A stretch of 15,832 nucleotides of DNA from Paraclostridium ghonii (GCF_023653455.1 NZ_JAKEDR010000071.1:1-15832); one strand, 5' to 3'; positions 1 through 8,392 are shown, counted from the first letter of the stretch. Made by a program: numbers and translations. Notes: generated by a model from the sequence alone, not told the origin.

Positions 1-41
<41 letters not shown>

Positions 42-141
42 AATTTAAAAAGTTGTCCATCGCTCAGCTAATCATTATCTGAATATCTGGCTTGGTTGTT
101 TGTTGTTTAATTCTTTAAAAAGAATTTTTATAATTAACTTA

Positions 142-162
142 CTGTTTAATTTTCAAAGTTCT
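142..162 (-). promoter_or_regulatory. boxA-like element in rRNA leader
   Basis: Read on the minus strand, this stretch contains CTTTGAAAATTAAACAG, which resembles the boxA antitermination element of Firmicutes rRNA leaders (TTCTTTGAAAACT type). It sits between the rRNA promoter and the 16S 5' end, as expected. A small AT-rich hairpin (AATTCTTT/AAAGAATT, near 111-128) follows it in the leader. The assignment rests on similarity and position only. Confidence 0.5.
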
Positions 163-191
163 TAACTCGTACTCTCTCGAGCACATGTATA

Positions 192-220
192 ATAATATCA
201 CCGTTTATTTTTTAAGTCAA
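192..220 (-). promoter_or_regulatory. rRNA operon promoter
   Basis: On the minus strand there is a -35 TTGACT (220-215), a 17-nt spacer and a -10 TATTAT (197-192), preceded by an AT-rich tract. The predicted start is near 185, giving a leader of about 145 nt before 16S. The near-consensus -35 and the position upstream of boxA and 16S support an rRNA promoter. The tract upstream of the -35 is rich in A and T and could act as an UP element. Confidence 0.8.
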
Positions 221-240
221 CACTTTTTTTATATTTTTTG

Positions 241-903
241 TCAATCTACTAAATATAAATCATATCTTTCTATTAAATCTATCAACATATCTGCGTATAT
301 AGCTTCTCCTTGCTCATTTTTCTTGGTGCTATATCCTGCATCTTCTAGTGCTTGTGCCTGCTCTTTATAATCTTTCCCATTGAATAATCCATGTTCTGTA
401 TATCTCTGATTTTCTTTTAAGAACTTTGCATGATCTTCTATAGACTCATCTAATGAATTATACTTTCTAAATCTAGCACTTATTTTATCGCTATAATTTT
501 CTGTAGTCATAACTTCAACACTCTCGCCGTTCCATCCTTCACCTGCTTTTATACCAAATAAATTATTACTATCCTTTGTTAACTCCGATTGCCCCCATCC
601 TGATTCAAGTATAGCTTGTGATATTGTTATTGATGGCAATACTCCATACTCTTTATAACTTTCCTGAGCTTCTTCTTCAATACTTTTTATAAATTCTATT
701 TTTTCCTTTTCTAATTTTAAAGTTTCTATTTTATCTATTTTATCTATTTCCTCTTCATAACTTTTATTTGCATATACTGTATATATTCCACCAATTACAA
801 ATGATAAAACTAATATTAAAATTATATTTTTAATAAATCCTTGATTTTTCTTATTATTAGGTTTTGCAACTTTTCTAAAGTGCCTCTTTTTTATTTGCTC
901 CAT
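241..903 (-). CDS. membrane-anchored N-acetylglucosaminidase (GH73 family)
   Basis: Predicted peptidoglycan hydrolase of 220 aa acting outside the membrane on the glycan strand. A basic N-terminus is followed by one hydrophobic segment (about residues 23-45) without a lipobox, then a charged coiled-coil-like linker (about 50-80), then a GH73/FlgJ-type domain. The family motif AILESGWGQS carries the presumed catalytic Glu (about residue 100), and the block NNLFGIKA follows. A longer frame opens with TTG at 915, but that TTG is part of the Shine-Dalgarno GGAGG (913-909). The ATG at 903 has a 5-nt spacing and is preferred. It is a single gene with its own likely promoter, and its stop lies only about 20 bp from the rRNA -35 with no terminator hairpin visible. 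The family call is solid. The in vivo role (cell separation, spore or flagellar remodelling) cannot be told from sequence. Confidence 0.88.
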   Translation of the reverse strand: MEQIKKRHFRKVAKPNNKKNQGFIKNIILILVLSFVIGGIYTVYANKSYEEEIDKIDKIETLKLEKEKIEFIKSIEEEAQESYKEYGVLPSITISQAILESGWGQSELTKDSNNLFGIKAGEGWNGESVEVMTTENYSDKISARFRKYNSLDESIEDHAKFLKENQRYTEHGLFNGKDYKEQAQALEDAGYSTKKNEQGEAIYADMLIDLIERYDLYLVD

Positions 904-1069
904 AATCTCCTCCAATTTTTAATTTATATTATAATATCGTCACTAAAGCTTTTGTATGATAACTTTATAAAAAAATTCATGAAAATTTACTTTATCTAAA
1001 TATTAATTTTTACCATTGACGAAATGTAATTATTTTTATGAATTTTCTAATTTGAATCACAATTTTAAT

Positions 1070-1097
1070 ATTATACACTATTTTTGTATCTATGCAA
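1070..1097 (-). promoter_or_regulatory. candidate promoter of the GH73 hydrolase gene
   Basis: Minus-strand TTGCAT (1097-1092), 16-nt spacer, TATAAT (1075-1070). It lies just downstream of the pot terminator and would give a leader of about 160 nt. A second TATAAT at 933-928 has no recognisable -35. The -10 is perfect but the -35 is weak, so this is tentative. Confidence 0.4.
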
Positions 1098-1110
1098 CTT
1101 AAAGTTTTTG

Positions 1111-1148
1111 TAAAAAAAAGAAAGCTCATTTTAAAATGAGCTTTCTTT
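1111..1148 (-). terminator. intrinsic terminator of the pot operon
   Basis: A perfect inverted repeat with 16-nt arms (1117-1132 and 1133-1148; core AAGCTCATTTT/AAAATGAGCTT) overlaps the potD stop codon. Read on the minus strand it is followed by a run of Ts (1119-1112). The palindrome has no spacer, so the real loop would be the central AT pairs. Confidence 0.9.
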
Positions 1149-2193
1149 ATTTAGATTTTAGCTTTATCCAAGCCTCATCATATATCCTTAATTTGTCTCC
1201 TAAATCAATAAAAGTTTCAGTTTTATCCATAACTTCTTTAGATGGATATGCAACTGGATTTTTAATTACATCTTCGTCTAATAATTCTAACGCACCTACA
1301 TTAGGAGTTGAGTATCCTATATATTCAGCATTCATTGTTGCAATTTCAGGGTCTAGTAAAAAGTTTATAAACATTTCAGCTTCTTTTTTGTTCTGTGCAC
1401 TTTTAGGAATTGCCATTGCATCTACCCATTTATTGGTACCTTCTTTAGGTATTGCATAATCTAAATTTGGATTTTCCTCCATTAAAGTTACTGCATCTCC
1501 TGAGTAAGCTATACCCATTGCAACTTCTTCTCCTAAAAGCCTATCTTTACCTTCATCATTTACATATGCTAATACTAAATCTTTTTGTTTCATTAATTCT
1601 TTCATCGCTTTATCTATTTCTTTAGGGTTTGTGCTATTCATGCTATAACCTAATCTTTTTAATGATATTCCCATAGTATCTCTAACTGAGTCAAACATCA
1701 TTATATTTCCTTTATATTTAGGATCCCAAAGAATATCCCAACTATCTATCGGTTCTTTTACCATTTTCTTATTGTATAAAATACCAAAAGTTCCCCACAT
1801 ATACGGAACACTATATTTATTAGTTTTATCATATATAGGATTTAAAAAACTTTTGTCTATATATTTCATATTAGGTATATTTTCAAAATCTATTTTTTGA
1901 AGAAGTTCTTCACTTTTCATTTTTTCAACCATATAATCTGATGGGAATATTAAATCATAGTGAGTACTTCCACTTTTAACCTTTTGATACATCATTTCAT
2001 TAGTATCATAAGTTTCATATTGTACTTTTATTCCAGTTTCTTTTTCAAATAAAGTTATAATTTCTTCATCTATATAATCTCCGACATTATATACATTTAA
2101 AACTTTATTTGAGTCTGTAGCCCCACACCCTGTAAGCATAGTTGAAACCATTAAACCTATAGTAATTAATATTGATATTTTTCTTAATTTCAT
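1147..2193 (-). CDS. potD: spermidine/putrescine ABC transporter substrate-binding lipoprotein PotD
   Basis: Binds polyamines outside the cell and delivers them to the PotB-PotC permease. At 348 aa it matches the family length. The N-terminus has a lipoprotein signal: basic start, hydrophobic core, lipobox LTGC with the lipidated Cys at residue 23. The mature part has the PotD/F-type periplasmic-binding fold, with signatures such as VYNVGDYIDEE near the N-terminus, YMWGTFGILYNKK in the middle, AYSGDA, and a C-terminal helix region with FLLDPE. It is the last gene of the pot operon and starts 2 nt after the potC stop. Its Shine-Dalgarno (AAGGGGTGG) lies inside the 3' end of potC, suggesting translational coupling. 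The preference between putrescine and spermidine cannot be decided by eye. Confidence 0.95.
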   Translation of the reverse strand: MKLRKISILITIGLMVSTMLTGCGATDSNKVLNVYNVGDYIDEEIITLFEKETGIKVQYETYDTNEMMYQKVKSGSTHYDLIFPSDYMVEKMKSEELLQKIDFENIPNMKYIDKSFLNPIYDKTNKYSVPYMWGTFGILYNKKMVKEPIDSWDILWDPKYKGNIMMFDSVRDTMGISLKRLGYSMNSTNPKEIDKAMKELMKQKDLVLAYVNDEGKDRLLGEEVAMGIAYSGDAVTLMEENPNLDYAIPKEGTNKWVDAMAIPKSAQNKKEAEMFINFLLDPEIATMNAEYIGYSTPNVGALELLDEDVIKNPVAYPSKEVMDKTETFIDLGDKLRIYDEAWIKLKSK

Positions 2194-2195
2194 AA

Positions 2196-2975
2196 TTACT
2201 TACCACCCCTTACTATAGATTGCTTTTTATTTGATATTAAAAGTAATATTAATACAACGGCAAACATTATCGTAGATAAGGCATTTATTTCTGGTTTTAT
2301 ACCTCTTCTTGCCATTCCGTATATTTCTATAGAAAGGTTACTAACTCCATTCCCTGTATTAAAGAAACTTATTACAAAATCATCAATAGACATTGTAAAC
2401 GCAATTAAAAATCCAGATATTATGCCTGGTTTTATTTGAGGTAATATAACTTTTCTTAAAGCATACATAGGAGTTGCTCCTAAATCCATTGCAGCTTCTT
2501 CTATATTTTGAGGAAGTTGCTTAATTTTAGGAAGCACTGACAATATTACATAAGGAATACTAAACATTATGTGAGATAGTAACATAGTTGTAAATCCAAA
2601 ATTCAGACTAAAAAAAGCATATAAACTCATTAATGATACTGCTGTAACTATATCTGGATTTAATACTGGGAGATAGTTTATATTAAGTATTAACTTTCTT
2701 CTTTTACCTCTCATTTTATGTATTCCTATAGCACTTATAGTGCCTACTATAGTAGCTATTATAGATGAGATTACAGCTACTAATAATGTGTAATATAATG
2801 CATTCATTATACTTTCATTATGAATAAGTTGTTCATACCATTTAAATGTAAATCCATTCCAGTGGGCCATAGATTTTGAATCATTAAATGAAAATACTGC
2901 TAGTGCCATTATTGGTGCATATAGAAACAAAAATACTAAAGTTAAATAAATATTTGATACTGCTTTCTTTAAAAT
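2196..2975 (-). CDS. potC: spermidine/putrescine ABC transporter permease PotC (probable ATT start)
   Basis: Inner-membrane permease subunit with several hydrophobic segments and the EAA-loop motif EEAAMDLGATPMYALRKV that contacts PotA, followed by IDDFVISFF, characteristic of PotC. The first in-frame ordinary start is TTG at 2930, which would begin in the middle of the first membrane helix (FLYAPIMALAV) and has no ribosome binding site. Reading upstream in frame gives LKKAVSNIYLTLVFLFLYAP, the expected PotC N-terminus. The only start candidate with proper spacing to a Shine-Dalgarno (GGTGG near 2982-2986) is ATT at 2975-2973, giving 259 aa, close to the E. coli length. That start overlaps the potB stop by 7 nt, consistent with reinitiation. 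The family call is certain. The start codon is an inference. Confidence 0.93.
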   Translation of the reverse strand: MLKKAVSNIYLTLVFLFLYAPIMALAVFSFNDSKSMAHWNGFTFKWYEQLIHNESIMNALYYTLLVAVISSIIATIVGTISAIGIHKMRGKRRKLILNINYLPVLNPDIVTAVSLMSLYAFFSLNFGFTTMLLSHIMFSIPYVILSVLPKIKQLPQNIEEAAMDLGATPMYALRKVILPQIKPGIISGFLIAFTMSIDDFVISFFNTGNGVSNLSIEIYGMARRGIKPEINALSTIMFAVVLILLLISNKKQSIVRGGK

Positions 2976-3808
2976 AATAACCCACCGCCTTCCTTATCAC
3001 TGTCATCCTCAAATTTCGACATAATAGCCATAGATATTAATATTACAATCATCATAAATATTGATATTGCAGATCCAAAATTCCAGTCTCCAACTACTGT
3101 AAATTGTTGCTCTATCAAGTCTCCTAGTAACATAAATTTACCTCCACCTAATAGTCTCGATATAGCAAATGTAGTTACAGCTGGCATAAATACCATAGTT
3201 ATCCCTGAAATAACTCCAGGTAAACTAAGTGGGAATATAACTTTTGTAAATACTTGGAAGCTATTAGCTCCTAAGTCTCTAGCTGCATTAATTAAATCAT
3301 TATCCATCTTTGATAATGATGTATATATCGGTAATACCATAAATGGTAAGAAGTTATATACCATTCCAAGTAATATTGCAAAGTTAGTGTAAAGTAATGC
3401 AACTGGCTCTATTCCAAATAAACCTAAAAATGAATTTAATATTCCATTCTTACCTAAAATAGCAACCCATGCATAAGTTCTTAAAAGGAAGTTCATCCAC
3501 ATTGGAAGTATAAATAATAATATTAAAGTATTTCTTTTACTTATATGAGCTTTAGAAATTATATATGCAACTGGATATCCAACTAATAAGCAAATGATTG
3601 TAGATGTTCCAGCTAAGATTATAGATCTTAAAAATACTTTTAAATATATAGGATTAATTAATCTTTTATAATTTTCTAAAGAAAATACTAGCTTATCTCC
3701 ATTTTCAACTGTAAAACTGAAAAATAACACAAGGATTAAAGGTATTACTATGAATAGTGCACTCCATATTATATAAGGGTAAGCAAGAAGGGATTTATTT
3801 TTTTTCAT
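2969..3808 (-). CDS. potB: spermidine/putrescine ABC transporter permease PotB
   Basis: First permease subunit of the polyamine importer, 279 aa with about six hydrophobic segments. The first (LLAYPYIIWSALFIVIPLIL) is typical of PotB. The cytoplasmic EAA-type loop reads INAARDLGANSFQVFTKVIFPLSLPG near residues 175-200 and docks to PotA. The ATG start lies 5 nt after the potA stop. The ribosome binding site is weak (GTGAGTGA), so translation is probably coupled to potA. It pairs with PotC to form the heterodimeric channel. Confidence 0.95.
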   Translation of the reverse strand: MKKNKSLLAYPYIIWSALFIVIPLILVLFFSFTVENGDKLVFSLENYKRLINPIYLKVFLRSIILAGTSTIICLLVGYPVAYIISKAHISKRNTLILLFILPMWMNFLLRTYAWVAILGKNGILNSFLGLFGIEPVALLYTNFAILLGMVYNFLPFMVLPIYTSLSKMDNDLINAARDLGANSFQVFTKVIFPLSLPGVISGITMVFMPAVTTFAISRLLGGGKFMLLGDLIEQQFTVVGDWNFGSAISIFMMIVILISMAIMSKFEDDSDKEGGGLLF

Positions 3809-3813
3809 ATTAT

Positions 3814-4857
3814 CTATTCACTCACTTTTCTCATTATATGAATGTCTTCTGGATATATGTCTAAACCTAATTCACTTCCTACTTGTGCACTTTGTGTGTT
3901 GTGAAGTATCCACATTCTTCCGTTTTCATTCACTTCAATTTCATAGTGAACACCTTTAAATAGTACTGACGCAACTTTTCCTTTTAACATGCCTTTTTCA
4001 GGTTCTACCATTTTTACATCTTCTGGTCTTATTACTACTTCAATATTTTCATTTATCTCAAAGTCCTTATCTACACACTTAAATTTCTTCCCACAAAACT
4101 CTACTAAATAATCTTTCAACATAATTCCATCAAATATATTACTTTCACCTATAAACCTAGCTACAAATGAATTTTCTGGCTCATTGTATATATCTTGCGG
4201 TGTTCCCATTTGTTGGATTTTACCTTTATTCATTACTATTATTTTATCAGACATAGTTAAAGCTTCTTCTTGATCATGAGTTACAAAAATAAATGTTATT
4301 CCTAATTTTTTTTGCATCTTTTTTAATTCCATTTGCATTTCTTTTCTTAACTTTAAGTCCAGCGCTCCTAAAGGCTCATCTAATAGCAATACTTTAGGTT
4401 CATTTACTAATGCTCTTGCTATAGCTACCCTTTGTTGTTGACCTCCACTTAATGATTCTACTTGTCTTTTCTCAAATCCATCAAGTGCAACCAATTTAAG
4501 CATTTCTTTTACTTTTTTATCTATCTCGTCTTTAGGAAGCTTTTTTATTTTTAAACCAAAAGCTATATTTTCGTATATATTCATATGAGGAAACAAAGCA
4601 TATTTTTGGAATACAGTATTTATCTGCCTTTCATGAGGTGGTATATCTGTAATATCATTTTCTTCAAATAATACCTTACCGTCATCAGCGTACTCAAATC
4701 CAGCTATTATTTTAAGTGTTGTAGTTTTACCACATCCACTTGGTCCTAATAATGTTAAAAATTCATTTTTCTTTATATCTAAACTTAAGTTATCTAAAAC
4801 TTGATTATCATCATAACTTTTAGATAAGTTTTTTAATTCTATTATGTTTTCTAACAA
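3814..4857 (-). CDS. potA: spermidine/putrescine ABC transporter ATP-binding protein PotA
   Basis: ATPase that powers polyamine import, 347 aa. In order it shows Walker [10 protein letters not shown] (about residues 38-46), the Q-loop [11 protein letters not shown], the ABC signature LSGGQQQR (about 136-143), Walker [12 protein letters not shown], the H-loop THDQEEAL, then a C-terminal TOBE-type regulatory domain (about 260-345). A longer frame begins with GTG at 4866, but that GTG belongs to the Shine-Dalgarno AGAGGTG. TTG at 4857 is 6 nt downstream and is the likely start. It lies just after the xre-cupin gene and just before potB, so it is the first transporter gene of the operon. Confidence 0.95.
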   Translation of the reverse strand: MLENIIELKNLSKSYDDNQVLDNLSLDIKKNEFLTLLGPSGCGKTTTLKIIAGFEYADDGKVLFEENDITDIPPHERQINTVFQKYALFPHMNIYENIAFGLKIKKLPKDEIDKKVKEMLKLVALDGFEKRQVESLSGGQQQRVAIARALVNEPKVLLLDEPLGALDLKLRKEMQMELKKMQKKLGITFIFVTHDQEEALTMSDKIIVMNKGKIQQMGTPQDIYNEPENSFVARFIGESNIFDGIMLKDYLVEFCGKKFKCVDKDFEINENIEVVIRPEDVKMVEPEKGMLKGKVASVLFKGVHYEIEVNENGRMWILHNTQSAQVGSELGLDIYPEDIHIMRKVSE

Positions 4858-4875
4858 ATATATCACCTCTTTCTC

Positions 4876-5415
4876 TTAAAATGATGGTGGTGTACTCACC
4901 CATATAACTTTAGCTTCTGTTTTTCCAGCATTTGATATATAATGATTAGCTCTAGGTTTGAAATAAAAACTCTCACCTTTTCTAACTTTATTTTTTTTAT
5001 CTCCTATGTGTAAATAAACGGATCCTGCTAGTACGTAACCAAACTCTTCTCCCTCATGAGGTTTTTCTTCTTTATATTGACCTCCAGGAGATAAAGATAT
5101 TAGTATTGGCTCCATTTGATTTTTCTGAGAATTTGGAACCAACCACTTAAATGTGTATTTTAATTCTTCATCTTCAGTTTCAAACATGTCTTCTTTTGAA
5201 AAGCAAATTTTTTCATTATCCATTTCATTAAAAAATTCTTTTAAGTTTGTTCCTAAAATTTCTAATATATCTATAAGTGTAGCTATGGATGGTGATGTTA
5301 AATTGTTTTCTAATTGAGATATAAATCCCTTAGAAAGTTCACACCTATTTGCTAACTCTTCTTGTGTTAACTGCTTTTCTATTCTTAGTCGTTTTATTTT
5401 TTCACCTATATCCAT
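4876..5415 (-). CDS. XRE-family regulator with C-terminal cupin domain (polyamine operon regulator, PuuR-like)
   Basis: DNA-binding regulator of 179 aa. The N-terminal helix-turn-helix (about residues 4-60) contains LTQEELANRCELSKGFISQLEN. The C-terminal cupin (about 105-175) contains HEGEEFGYVLAGSV and the second motif GESFYFKPRANHYISNAG, a small ligand-sensing barrel. This XRE-cupin architecture is shared with PuuR and related regulators. A longer frame starts 24 nt upstream, but ATG at 5415 stands after a strong AGGAGGTGG and is preferred. It is the first gene of the pot operon, so it likely senses a polyamine or related metabolite and controls its own operon through the dyad at 5454-5474. 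Ligand and sign of regulation are inferred. Confidence 0.9.
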   Translation of the reverse strand: MDIGEKIKRLRIEKQLTQEELANRCELSKGFISQLENNLTSPSIATLIDILEILGTNLKEFFNEMDNEKICFSKEDMFETEDEELKYTFKWLVPNSQKNQMEPILISLSPGGQYKEEKPHEGEEFGYVLAGSVYLHIGDKKNKVRKGESFYFKPRANHYISNAGKTEAKVIWVSTPPSF

Positions 5416-5453
5416 GGTCCACCTCCTACTTTTAATCATTTTTACTAAACCTT

Positions 5454-5474
5454 TTGTTTAAAATTTCTAAACAA
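5454..5474 (-). promoter_or_regulatory. putative operator of the XRE-cupin regulator
   Basis: A 21-bp dyad with perfect 7-bp arms, TTGTTTA and TAAACAA, separated by 7 nt that are themselves nearly symmetric. It lies 8 bp downstream of the -10 and overlaps the predicted transcription start (about 5476), a place where a bound protein would block transcription. No other copy was noticed in the window. Confidence 0.6.
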
Positions 5475-5482
5475 CAAGACAT

Positions 5483-5511
5483 ATTATATAAAATTAAGCT
5501 GCAAATTTCAA
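5483..5511 (-). promoter_or_regulatory. promoter of the xre-potABCD operon
   Basis: Minus-strand TTGAAA (5511-5506), exactly 17 nt, then TATAAT (5488-5483). This is close to the sigma-A consensus, with a leader of about 60 nt before the regulator start at 5415. Confidence 0.8.
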
Positions 5512-5676
5512 TAGTTTTTTAATATTTTTTTAATTATTTTCTATCTTTAAAACCTAGTGTTTTTAAGCTCTTGTAGATTTAGCCTTATTTTTAGTTTATA
5601 TTAATATTCACAAAGTTTAGTATCCCTAATTATATTTTTTTTATTATATTTTGATATTTTATTCCTAATTTCAATT
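5512..5676. other. AT-rich intergenic stretch without recognisable feature
   Basis: The intergenic gap 5416-5719 is about 300 bp. Its left part holds the pot promoter and operator and its right end holds the nagB terminator hairpin. The stretch between them is AT-rich, with no convincing reading frame, ribosome binding site, repeat or structured RNA that I can see. Confidence 0.6.
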
Positions 5677-5724
5677 TATAAAATGCAAATAACCTGCTAT
5701 GTAGCAGGTTATTTACATTTTATA
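5677..5724 (-). terminator. intrinsic terminator after nagB
   Basis: A strong hairpin: perfect 13-bp stem AAATAACCTGCTA/TAGCAGGTTATTT with a 2-nt gap (5687-5714), extended after one mismatch by nine further pairs out to 5677/5724. It overlaps the nagB stop codon. On the minus strand the downstream tail is only modestly T-rich (GCATTTTATAAATT), so it may serve as a terminator and 3' stabiliser. Confidence 0.75.
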
Positions 5725-6469
5725 TTAATTTATAATCTTCCTTTTTTAACTTACTTGCCGCATCTTCATCTAATATTAATATTGTATCTCTGTGAAGTTG
5801 AAGTATAGATGATGGAACTTGAGGAGTTATTTCTCCATATACAGTATTATATATAGCTTCAGCTTTTCCTTCCCCAGATGCTAGTAACATAATCTTTTTA
5901 GACTTAAATATAGATCCTACCCCCATAGTAATTGCCTTTTTAGGAACATTATCTATACAGTCAAAGAATCTTGCATTGGCCTTGATAGTAGATTCTTTTA
6001 AATCTACTAAATTAGTTCCTTTTACAAATACATCTGATGGTTCGTTAAATCCTATATGAGCGTTATGTCCTATGCCTAAAATTTGTATATCTATACCACC
6101 TATTTCTTTTATAGATGCATCATATTCCTTACACTCAAGTTCTACATCTTTAGTCATACCATTTGGTATATTTATATTTTCTTCTTTTATATTTATATAT
6201 CTAAATAAGTTTTCATGCATAAAATAATAATAACTTTGATCATTATCTCTTGGTAATTTATAATACTCATCTAGATTAAATGACTTTACATCCGAAAAAT
6301 CTAAATTCCCATCATTGTGCATTTCAACTAATTTTTTATACATTCCTATAGGCGTACTACCTGTCGCTAGTCCTAATATAGAATTTGATTTTAGTGTAAC
6401 TTGACTTGCCATTATTTGAGCCGCTTTTTTGCTCATTTCATCATAATTTTTACAAACTAATATTTGCAT
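5720..6469 (-). CDS. nagB: glucosamine-6-phosphate deaminase NagB
   Basis: Cytoplasmic enzyme converting glucosamine-6-phosphate to fructose-6-phosphate and ammonia, the last step of GlcNAc use. At 249 aa it has the short Firmicutes form. Visible motifs are LGLATGSTPIGMY (phosphate loop), FNLDEYY with the catalytic Asp67, GIGHNAHIGFNEP with His138 and Glu143, and MGVGSIFKSKKIMLLASGEGKA. Position 136 is Asn where E. coli has Asp141. Position 137 is Ala where a Gly is commonly seen, a small oddity next to the catalytic His. The start is ATG with GGAGGG 5 nt upstream. It follows nagA by about 20 nt in the nagR-nagA-nagB operon. Confidence 0.96.
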   Translation of the reverse strand: MQILVCKNYDEMSKKAAQIMASQVTLKSNSILGLATGSTPIGMYKKLVEMHNDGNLDFSDVKSFNLDEYYKLPRDNDQSYYYFMHENLFRYINIKEENINIPNGMTKDVELECKEYDASIKEIGGIDIQILGIGHNAHIGFNEPSDVFVKGTNLVDLKESTIKANARFFDCIDNVPKKAITMGVGSIFKSKKIMLLASGEGKAEAIYNTVYGEITPQVPSSILQLHRDTILILDEDAASKLKKEDYKLI

Positions 6470-6490
6470 GTTTGCCCTCCATCATATCTA

Positions 6491-7624
6491 TTAATTTTGT
6501 TCAAATACTATATCTCCATCTACAATAGTCATGTAGCAATTTAATTCATTATCAAATATAGCTATATCTGCATCTTTACCTATATCTAAGCTTCCTTTAT
6601 TTTTATCTATTCCCAATGATCTAGCTGGGTTTAAAGACCCTAAATGTATTGACTCATTTATATTTAAATTAGTATTTTCATAGAAATTTTTAATCATATT
6701 GTTTAGACTTGAAACACTTCCTGCAAGAGATCCATTTTCTAATCTAGCTGCTCCATCCTTTACAATTACATCTTGCCCTCCTAAACTATACGTTCCATTT
6801 TCTAGTCCTCCAGCTTCCATTGAATCCGTTATTAATACTATTCTTTTTTTACCTTTACTATCTAATATAAATTGGAATAATTCTTTAGTTATATGTATAG
6901 TGTCACATATAAACTCACAATACGCATCTGTTGTAAATGCAGCTCCAACAACTCCTGGATCTCTATGATTTAACCCTGTCATACCATTAAATGTATGAGT
7001 TATATTGCTAGCTCCTAATCTTATAGCCTCTCTCGCTTCTACAAATGTTGCTGCACTATGTCCTATAGATAAAACTATATCAGTATTATTTTTTATATAT
7101 TTCGTAAAGTTAAAATCTATATCTTCTTCTGGGGCATAAGTTATAACTTTTATTACATCCTCATATTTTTTTATAATCTCATAACTTGGACTAACTATAT
7201 AGTTTCCATTTTGAGCTCCTTTATATATTTTATTTATAAATGGACCTTCTAAATGAGCTCCTAAAACTCTCGCTCCGTTAAATTTTCTATTCATACCTCT
7301 CTTTATAGAATCTAATGCTTTTGTTATAGATTCTTCATCCATAGTCATAGTCGTTGGTAGATAAGAAGTTACGCCATGTCTTGCTATTGATTTTGATATA
7401 GTATCTATGGCTTCATCACTTCCTTCCATTGTGTCTTTGCCCATATTCCCATGGATATGTATATCTATTAATCCTGGTGATACTAATTTCCCTTTAGCAT
7501 CTATAATTTCACAACCACTAGGAACTTGATTAGCTATATCTATAATCTTTTCATCAAATACTAAAATTTTGTTTTCTAATACTTCATTTCTTAAAATAAT
7601 CTTTCCATTTACTATAGCCTTCAT
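6491..7624 (-). CDS. nagA: N-acetylglucosamine-6-phosphate deacetylase NagA
   Basis: Metal-dependent amidohydrolase turning GlcNAc-6-P into GlcN-6-P plus acetate, the substrate for NagB downstream. It is 377 aa, the usual length. Numbered from the chosen start, the metal and active-site residues are visible: HIH in GLIDIHIHG (His56, His58, the two-histidine type seen in Bacillus), Glu126 in GAHLEGPF, His189 in IGHSAATF, His210 in THTFNGM and the catalytic Asp267 in ITDSMEAGG. Two adjacent ATG codons exist (7627 and 7624). The second has the better 7-nt spacing to AGGAGG, the first only 4 nt. The Shine-Dalgarno overlaps the nagR stop, so translation is coupled. Confidence 0.96.
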   Translation of the reverse strand: MKAIVNGKIILRNEVLENKILVFDEKIIDIANQVPSGCEIIDAKGKLVSPGLIDIHIHGNMGKDTMEGSDEAIDTISKSIARHGVTSYLPTTMTMDEESITKALDSIKRGMNRKFNGARVLGAHLEGPFINKIYKGAQNGNYIVSPSYEIIKKYEDVIKVITYAPEEDIDFNFTKYIKNNTDIVLSIGHSAATFVEAREAIRLGASNITHTFNGMTGLNHRDPGVVGAAFTTDAYCEFICDTIHITKELFQFILDSKGKKRIVLITDSMEAGGLENGTYSLGGQDVIVKDGAARLENGSLAGSVSSLNNMIKNFYENTNLNINESIHLGSLNPARSLGIDKNKGSLDIGKDADIAIFDNELNCYMTIVDGDIVFEQN

Positions 7625-7635
7625 CATTATACCTC

Positions 7636-8370
7636 CTATGCGTTTAGAGTTATTTCATACTGGTACTTATCACTTCTAAATATGGATATAGTGTACTCAA
7701 CAGGTAAATCTCCATCTGTGTACGAAGTTCTTTTTAATTTAAGTGCCAATGTATTCTTTCCTTGTTTTAAAAGTTTTGACTCTTCTTCAGATAAAGTTAT
7801 CGGCTCTATTATCTGTTCAGCTTTTTTCATTTTATATCCGTAAATTTCATTTATAATGTAATATAAAGAATTCTTTTCCTTTAAATCATTTTCTAAGTTT
7901 TCACATATCCTCTTTGGTATATAACTTATCTCAATACCAAAAGGGTCATCTTCTATATACCTTAGTCTTTCAACTCTATATACTTTTTCATTTTCATTAT
8001 TTATTTTTAACTCTTGTCTAATATACTCATCTACTTCATTTTCTTCAAATGATAAAATATCAGTTTTTATATCCATTCCTTTTGCTTTCATAACTTCTGT
8101 AAATCCTTGCATACTAGAAAATCTATTTTTTTGTTTATGCGCAGATACAAAGGTTCCTTTTCCTTGAACTCTATACAAAAACCCTTCATTTACTAAGTTT
8201 ACAATAGCTTTATTTACTGTCATTCTACTTACATTTTGAATGTTACAAAGTTCTCTCTCTGGAATTATTGAATCTCCTGAGTTGAGTTCTCCTGAGTTAA
8301 TCATATCTCTTATTATCTTCATAAGTTGTATATGCAAAGGAGTATCAATATTTTTATCTACTAACTTCAT
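7636..8370 (-). CDS. nagR: GntR/HutC-family repressor of the nag operon (NagR/YvoA-like)
   Basis: Transcription regulator of 244 aa. The N-terminal winged helix (about residues 5-75) shows PLHIQLMKIIRDMI, PERELCNIQNVSRMTVNKA and GFLYRVQGKGTFV. The C-terminal UTRA effector domain (about 95-240) would bind a sugar phosphate such as GlcN-6-P or GlcNAc-6-P. It is the first gene of the operon with nagA and nagB, and two identical palindromes TGGTATATACCA lie on its promoter, so autoregulation of the whole operon is very likely. The ribosome binding site (GTGGTGA) is moderate. The assignment as NagR rather than another HutC regulator rests on domain type plus context. Confidence 0.9.
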   Translation of the reverse strand: MKLVDKNIDTPLHIQLMKIIRDMINSGELNSGDSIIPERELCNIQNVSRMTVNKAIVNLVNEGFLYRVQGKGTFVSAHKQKNRFSSMQGFTEVMKAKGMDIKTDILSFEENEVDEYIRQELKINNENEKVYRVERLRYIEDDPFGIEISYIPKRICENLENDLKEKNSLYYIINEIYGYKMKKAEQIIEPITLSEEESKLLKQGKNTLALKLKRTSYTDGDLPVEYTISIFRSDKYQYEITLNA

Positions 8371-8392
8371 TTAAGTCACCACTCTTTTTATA

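Noticed and set aside
185..370. Plus-strand 61-codon frame at the left edge
   Set aside because: It covers the rRNA promoter and the antisense of the GH73 gene; no ribosome binding site is visible.
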